A DNA stretch of 64,000 nt, from positions 36,801,140 to 36,865,139 of the forward strand of contig NC_035444.2 of NCBI RefSeq assembly GCF_002127325.2, written 5' to 3'. Origin of the DNA: Helianthus annuus. Its lineage: Eukaryota; Streptophyta; Magnoliopsida; Asterales; Asteraceae. The position numbers and the translations under genes are program-made. Below the pieces are notes generated by a model, which was not told the origin of the DNA, ran no database searches, and was given only the letters and a program-made list of their open reading frames with translations. Positions 59,821 through 64,000 of this stretch are shown one piece after another. The first letter of the stretch is position 1. The number at the start of each line of letters is the position of its first letter.

Positions 59821-60443
59821 TTATCATATGACCCTATGATCTCCAAACCCTAATAATTCTTTTGTTATTAAATGATTTACGTTTATACTCCTGAACTTTA
59901 ATTGATACGGAAGTTTGATAATAATTCTTTTCTATAAATGATTTACGTTTTGACTCCACGACCTTTAATAGAGTTATCATACGGGGTTTGAAGTTTGATA
60001 AAATTATTTTTTTTATATTTATAACCCTGGTTGTAAAACAAGGTTTCCAAGGCCGAGTACTCCCCGAGTAGTCGCTACAAGGCAGGCTGCCGAGGCGACT
60101 TTCTTCAACTACTCCTAGTTACCCGGAATCGATCAAACACGGTCAACCTCGGCCAGAATCGGATCTAGTAGGTCAACTCGGACCAAGTTTGACTTAAAAA
60201 AATAAAACATAATTTTTATGCCTATCATATTAAAGAATTAATATCATTTTCACGTATTTTGTTATAAATATTAGTAAATTTATGTTAGTTAACATATATT
60301 TAATTTCTGAAAACTAATTTCTTTGTAATTTAACATGTCTGAGTACTCCCCGAGTACTCTCCGCCTAGGCCGAGTACTGTCAACTCTCTGGTCGACCGAC
60401 TAGGGAGCTCCTAACGACTTTTGCAACCATGTTTATAACAAAT
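59821..60443. repeat. Direct repeat copy 2, outside the hAT-like unit
   Basis: Begins two bases after the right TSD of the hAT-like unit and continues without a break into the Helitron 3' portion (60444-60688). It therefore looks like the original locus, with copy 1 as the derived copy. Confidence 0.9.
60026..60431. mobile_element. hAT-type MITE, 406 bp (copy 2)
   Basis: Same element and TSD TTTATAAC (60018-60025 and 60432-60439) as at 55445. The related Helitron at 5880-6393 has no MITE at the matching position (about 6098), giving an empty site. Confidence 0.88.
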
Positions 60444-60698
60444 ATTTGTTCTTTTATCTTTATATAAGCTTAATCTTTTTTAATTTACTTATTATTTAAT
60501 TTATTATAATTAAAACTAATTTTTAATTCTAAAGACATGTTTACTTAATCATATTGATTGCTATTTTTTACTGTCATTTAGATTAAAGCTTACATGATCT
60601 ATAATAACCCATCAATATATCATATAACAAACTACATCCTCGCCAACGCCCTTCTACGACCAATCGTAAAGCGTGGCCACAATACTAGTTACATATAA

Positions 60699-61962
60699 GG
60701 CTATGAGGAGTGGATGGAGCCCCCTTGGGCTTTATCATGCCAAGTAGGATCCATGTCATCGCCATGTCAGTAAGGGGGCTTTATCATTCCCCCTTTAATT
60801 TGGAGGGTGTGGATGGAGCCCCGTGTAATGATTAACTAATTATTTATTTAAATATTTATTTTTTTAAATTAAATGGCAATTTTAATAACTACCTAATTAA
60901 AAATAAAACATAATTTCATTAAAAAAAACACTACAAAGTCATAAAAAAAAGATAACATACTAGAAAAAAAAGACAACATACTTAAAAAAAAAGACAACAT
61001 ACTTAAAAAAAACTACATTTATTTGGCCCGAATTTGTGCCTTACGAGCCTCCAAAATGACTCGGTCCTCCTCTGGTAGATGTGACAGATCCCTTGCGAGA
61101 AAGTCCATGTCTCTCGCAATTTGTTTCTCCATTCTTATTTCTTGGTCTTTTTCCCTAATGGAGATTATTTGCTTGAGATCTGCCTGGAACTCGCTAATCT
61201 TTGACGGGCCATCTGATTTAGTAGACTTTCCACGTGCCTTGGCTTTACTTTTATATCTACCAGTTGGACGAGGCAGTTCTTTTGGTTCTTCAAACTCGTC
61301 AGCATCCTCGTTTAGATTAATTACTGTACGAGCATTGGACCCAGATGGTTCGGTGGTGGATGTCGATTTGGACCGTTTGGATCTAGGGCGGGTTGGGTCG
61401 AATGGTGGCACAAGATGGAGGCATCGTTTGGCGGAAAAAAAGGGGGTTGAGAATAATACCCGAAATATGGAGGCATCGGTTGAGTGGTGGGATGAGGAGA
61501 AGTTGGTGGCATAGGATAATATCCAACCTCCCCCGTACGCGGGTCTCGGCGATAGCGGTCCTCTTACTCGTTGTTTTGCAAAATTTGCCAAAACGGATTG
61601 GTCGGATCCCATGGGTTGTTTGGGTTATTGGGAAACATCGTTGGGAAGTTTTAAAAAAAAATGAAGAGAGTTGTATAAAAATTGAGGTAGAAAGTGAGGA
61701 ATGATTTAAAAAGTGAGGTAGAAAGTGAGTATTTATAGTGTGAATTTATAAATATATTAAAAAAGTAATTTTTTTTTAAATTTTTGACCGTTTTCAACGG
61801 TCCAAAAGTTAAATGCTTCTCGGTCCTTGTGCGTTGCCGCTCGTTACCATGGTAGCGATGTTGTATAGCGCCCCGACATAGCGCCGGGGGTGTGGCGTAT
61901 GGCGGGGGTGGGGCGCTATGGTGTGCCAGCTGGGTTGGGTGACGCCCCCACACCCTCCAGCA
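60699..61962 (-). mobile_element. PIF/Harbinger-like element, non-autonomous, 1264 bp
   Basis: TSD TAA (60696-60698 and 61963-61965). Loosely inverted ends GGCTATGAGGAGTGG and CCACACCCTCCAGCA. It carries a broken ORF of the second-protein type on the minus strand and no DDE transposase. Inner GGGGCGCTATGG and GGAGCCCC words resemble other members. It starts 11 bp beyond the Helitron end at 60688. Confidence 0.65.
61019..61638 (-). pseudogene. Broken PIF/Harbinger ORF1-like (Myb/NAM-associated type) gene
   Basis: From ATG at 61638 the minus strand reads MFPNNPNNPWDPTNPFWQIL, hits a stop after about 24 codons, continues Pro/Tyr-rich (MPPYFGYYSQPPFFPPND) in the same frame to about 61410, then shifts. 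The second frame carries an acidic segment (NLNEDADEFEEP), a basic one (RYKSKAKARGKSTK) and the C-terminal helix IARDMDFLARDLSHL...ARKAQIRAK, ending at 61019. This order matches plant proteins annotated as NAM-associated or glutathione S-transferase T3-like, the accessory ORF of PIF elements. The Myb/trihelix DNA-binding domain expected between acidic region and C-terminus is absent, so there is an internal deletion besides the stop and frameshift. Confidence 0.68.
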
Positions 61963-61965
61963 TAA

Positions 61966-63245
61966 CAAAAGTAATAAACTTTATAGTATATAAAACAATG
62001 ATTTCACTATAATATAGAATAAATGCTACGATCTAACAAATGCTTTGTCCTTTTATGCTCGACCTTTTCGTTTGAGTTAAAAATGTATGGGGTCCACATG
62101 AACTTACCACAAAGTAGTGGGTCGAAGGATCGAGTAATAACACATGATGTTGCTACACACCTGCCATAGCAATAAATTTGAGAATAGGACCACACTATAT
62201 TTCCTATAATTTTCTTTTTTTCAAATAGAATCGTGGCCTATATGCGGTCACCTATTACACCTTAAATTTAAGATCTTCCACAATCCAATGAGTGGAGATA
62301 GAGGTGCACATCTAAACCGGTTCGTGAACTAAACCCGAAGTTCAACCCAACACGGAACAAGTACAGAGAGGAATCGATTTGTAATCCTCTCCTTTGAAAC
62401 TGGTTTGAGCCTGAATCGAACCGGTAAAAAGTTGACTAAAACCGCTCAAAACTGGCCAAAAGCATGGTCAAGAAACTTACATAACCTGACCTTGTTTGAA
62501 TCTGAAACCAGTTTTTACTTTTTGTTGACCAACCCAAACCGGTTTGAACCCGATTTGCTAACTTGAGAACTTTTTTTGAGTATTTGTGCCTATTTTTTAT
62601 TTTTTTTTATTTTCGTTTTTTTTTAGTTTAGTTTTTTAACAAACAAAACCGATTGTTACCGGTGCGGAAAAACCACTTTTAACTTTTGAAATACTTTTAA
62701 TGAACTCAACACGCGGCGTAGATAACCTTTAGGACATATTTTTTAACTTTTCTTTTTTGTTTACTACAACGAGTGCACGAAACCGACGCAAAATTGACTA
62801 ACTTCAAGTAGCTTTACTCATGCATTTCTATCAACAAGAGTATACAAATTTGTTGTTTCTACCATGTATTATAATTTTAGAATAATATCTCTAAACTTTA
62901 GAATGCCACCATTTGATCTCAAATGTGTAAATTACATTTTGGATACAAAACGTACTTAAACAAAGAATTTGGACTAAGTTGAGATATTACTTACGATGAC
63001 GGTCAAGAAATCATTTCGAGAGCTTGCAAGACACTAAGGCTACATACTATCATCTCATGCCCCCACCATGTGGCAATGGAGGCGGGGAACACTACTGGAC
63101 GGAGCATGGTGGGCGGGAGAGACTTCAAGGCGTGGTGGTTAATAGCGGGTCCATGCAGGGCTGACTCTTGGGCCGGTTAAACCGTGCCGTCGCCCAAGCT
63201 CTAAGTTTTCAATATGTCGGAAAGGTTTTATAAGCTTTATATATA
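61966..63245. other. Intergenic, no gene recognised
   Basis: AACCGGTT- and CCGGTT-rich patch at 62310-62670 resembles MITE subterminal sequence, but no TSD was found. CAGGGCTGACTCTTGGGCCGG at about 63157 looks like one end of a hAT element whose other end is missing. Confidence 0.45.
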
Positions 63246-63950
63246 TCTATACTTTCTATAAAAGGAGAAATCTCAATGACATAAGAAAAACTGATGTGTC
63301 AGCCGTAGAGGCTGTCCAACAAGCCTTTTCTTATCTAATTATTACATCATAAACCTTAATATTATAAGACTTTAAAATTCAAAGCTGTCCCACATTCAGA
63401 TTCCAAAGGTCTGCCCACATAAACCCTAATATAAAATATCATTTAAAATTTTGTCTAAACATCTGTCCTTAACATTTTATAATCAAACATATGTTCCCAA
63501 TAAACATCTGTCCAGATTCAAAATTCTGGCTCCACATTCAAAATTCAAAATTCAAACCATATATTCTAATCCTATAAATAAGATATAATATCTGGCTCCA
63601 CATTCAAATCTCTCTCGCTCATATCTGCGAGCGTATCTCTCTCTCTCTCAAATGCATCTTTCTCGTGAATCAGCCGCTAATCTTCGATTACACTTATTTG
63701 TTCGAATGTTTGTTGATTCTGTTTACATGTTATCGTTCCAGTATCATTGTTCCAACATCCTCGTTTCAATGAAGCTTCCCATCACACATCAACTTTCAAT
63801 ATCGATGTTGCAGTATCAGTGTTGCAACATCGTGAAAAGTTGCATGCGCTACCTTCTTTGATTGGAGAGTTGCATTGTTCGATTTTCGTTAAATCGAAAT
63901 TCAGGTTTTCTTGCGTTAGTAAGATTTTCTCCTTTTATAGAAAGTATAGA
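63246..63950. mobile_element. Element bounded by two facing Helitron-type 5' termini
   Basis: Left end TCTATACTTTCTATAAAAGG preceded by A. Right end CCTTTTATAGAAAGTATAGA followed by T. The two are inverted copies over about 26 bases (one mismatch or gap near the inner edge). No CTAG terminus or hairpin lies between. The sequence at about 63820-63870 (CATCGTGAAAAGTTGCATGCGCTAC) recurs altered just outside the right end (63958-64000). Confidence 0.6.
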
Positions 63951-64000
63951 TTCGTGCAATATCGTGAAAAGTCAAATGTGCTACAACAGTTGATAGGAGA

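Larger units (their letters stand above)
54994..60688 (+). mobile_element. Probable Helitron hosting the hAT/Helitron composite
   Basis: The right end is CTAG (60685-60688) followed by T, preceded by a weak GC hairpin (about 60665-60678), homologous to the end at 6393. A Helitron-like 5' start TCTATATAATAAGAATTC occurs at 54994, but the base before it is T rather than the expected A, so the left end is tentative. If correct, the element was about 1 kb before the hAT-like unit landed in it at CTTAAAAC. Confidence 0.5.

Noticed and set aside
61023..61704. Plus-strand ORFs of 163 and 103 aa
   Set aside because: Antisense shadows of the PIF accessory ORF, whose minus-strand motifs are recognisable.

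Overview
The window looks like intergenic, transposon-dominated DNA from a eudicot nuclear genome. The evidence is AT-rich sequence, spliced genes with GT/AG introns, plant-type Helitrons, hAT/PIF/Mutator MITEs and long-LTR retrotransposons. The repeat families resemble those of Asteraceae, but that placement is inference. I see no CRISPR array, operon, or rRNA or tRNA gene. The only gene that reads as complete is a filament-like plant protein (FPP) gene on the + strand: 5'UTR exon ending at 46005, then five coding exons from 47958 to 51924, about 940 aa.

Layout: 1-6.4 kb holds a hAT-like element stuffed with a 15-bp minisatellite, a possible first exon of an organellar aminoacyl-tRNA synthetase gene (minus strand), a complete Helitron with a nested MITE, and a Helitron 3' end. 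6.5-28.3 kb is a four-level nest. A small copia-like LTR element (6498-28270, TSD AAACC) carries a 2.6-kb solo LTR inside its left LTR (TSD ATCTG). Its internal region carries a 15.3-kb Ty3/gypsy element with 4.2-kb LTRs (9801-25117, TSD GAAAC), whose left LTR holds a 1.2-kb foreign block almost identical to 43.55-44.76 kb. 28.9-38.1 kb is an old ~3-kb tandem duplication. One copy gained a Helitron, with the other copy serving as its empty site. The second copy gained a ~4.1-kb composite carrying pieces of a PI-PLC-X-domain gene, a LINE 3' end, a MITE and stacked Helitron 3' ends. 38-45.7 kb is AT-rich, with a Helitron array, a 5'-truncated LINE, a minus-strand LTR remnant and a SINE-like segment. 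45.75-51.95 kb is the FPP gene, with three MITE insertions in its introns.

52.9-64 kb contains further MITEs and an unusual composite at 55-60.7 kb. A hAT-like unit with clear 14-bp TIRs and a perfect 8-bp TSD (CTTAAAAC) encloses a 5'-truncated but otherwise uninterrupted Helitron Rep/helicase gene. It also encloses a ~620-bp copy of the sequence lying immediately outside its right end. A PIF/Harbinger-like element with a broken Myb/NAM-associated type ORF follows. The window ends in an element bounded by two facing Helitron-type 5' termini.

All boundaries, TSDs and identities were read by eye. Percent identities are estimates, and family names rest on motifs I could see.
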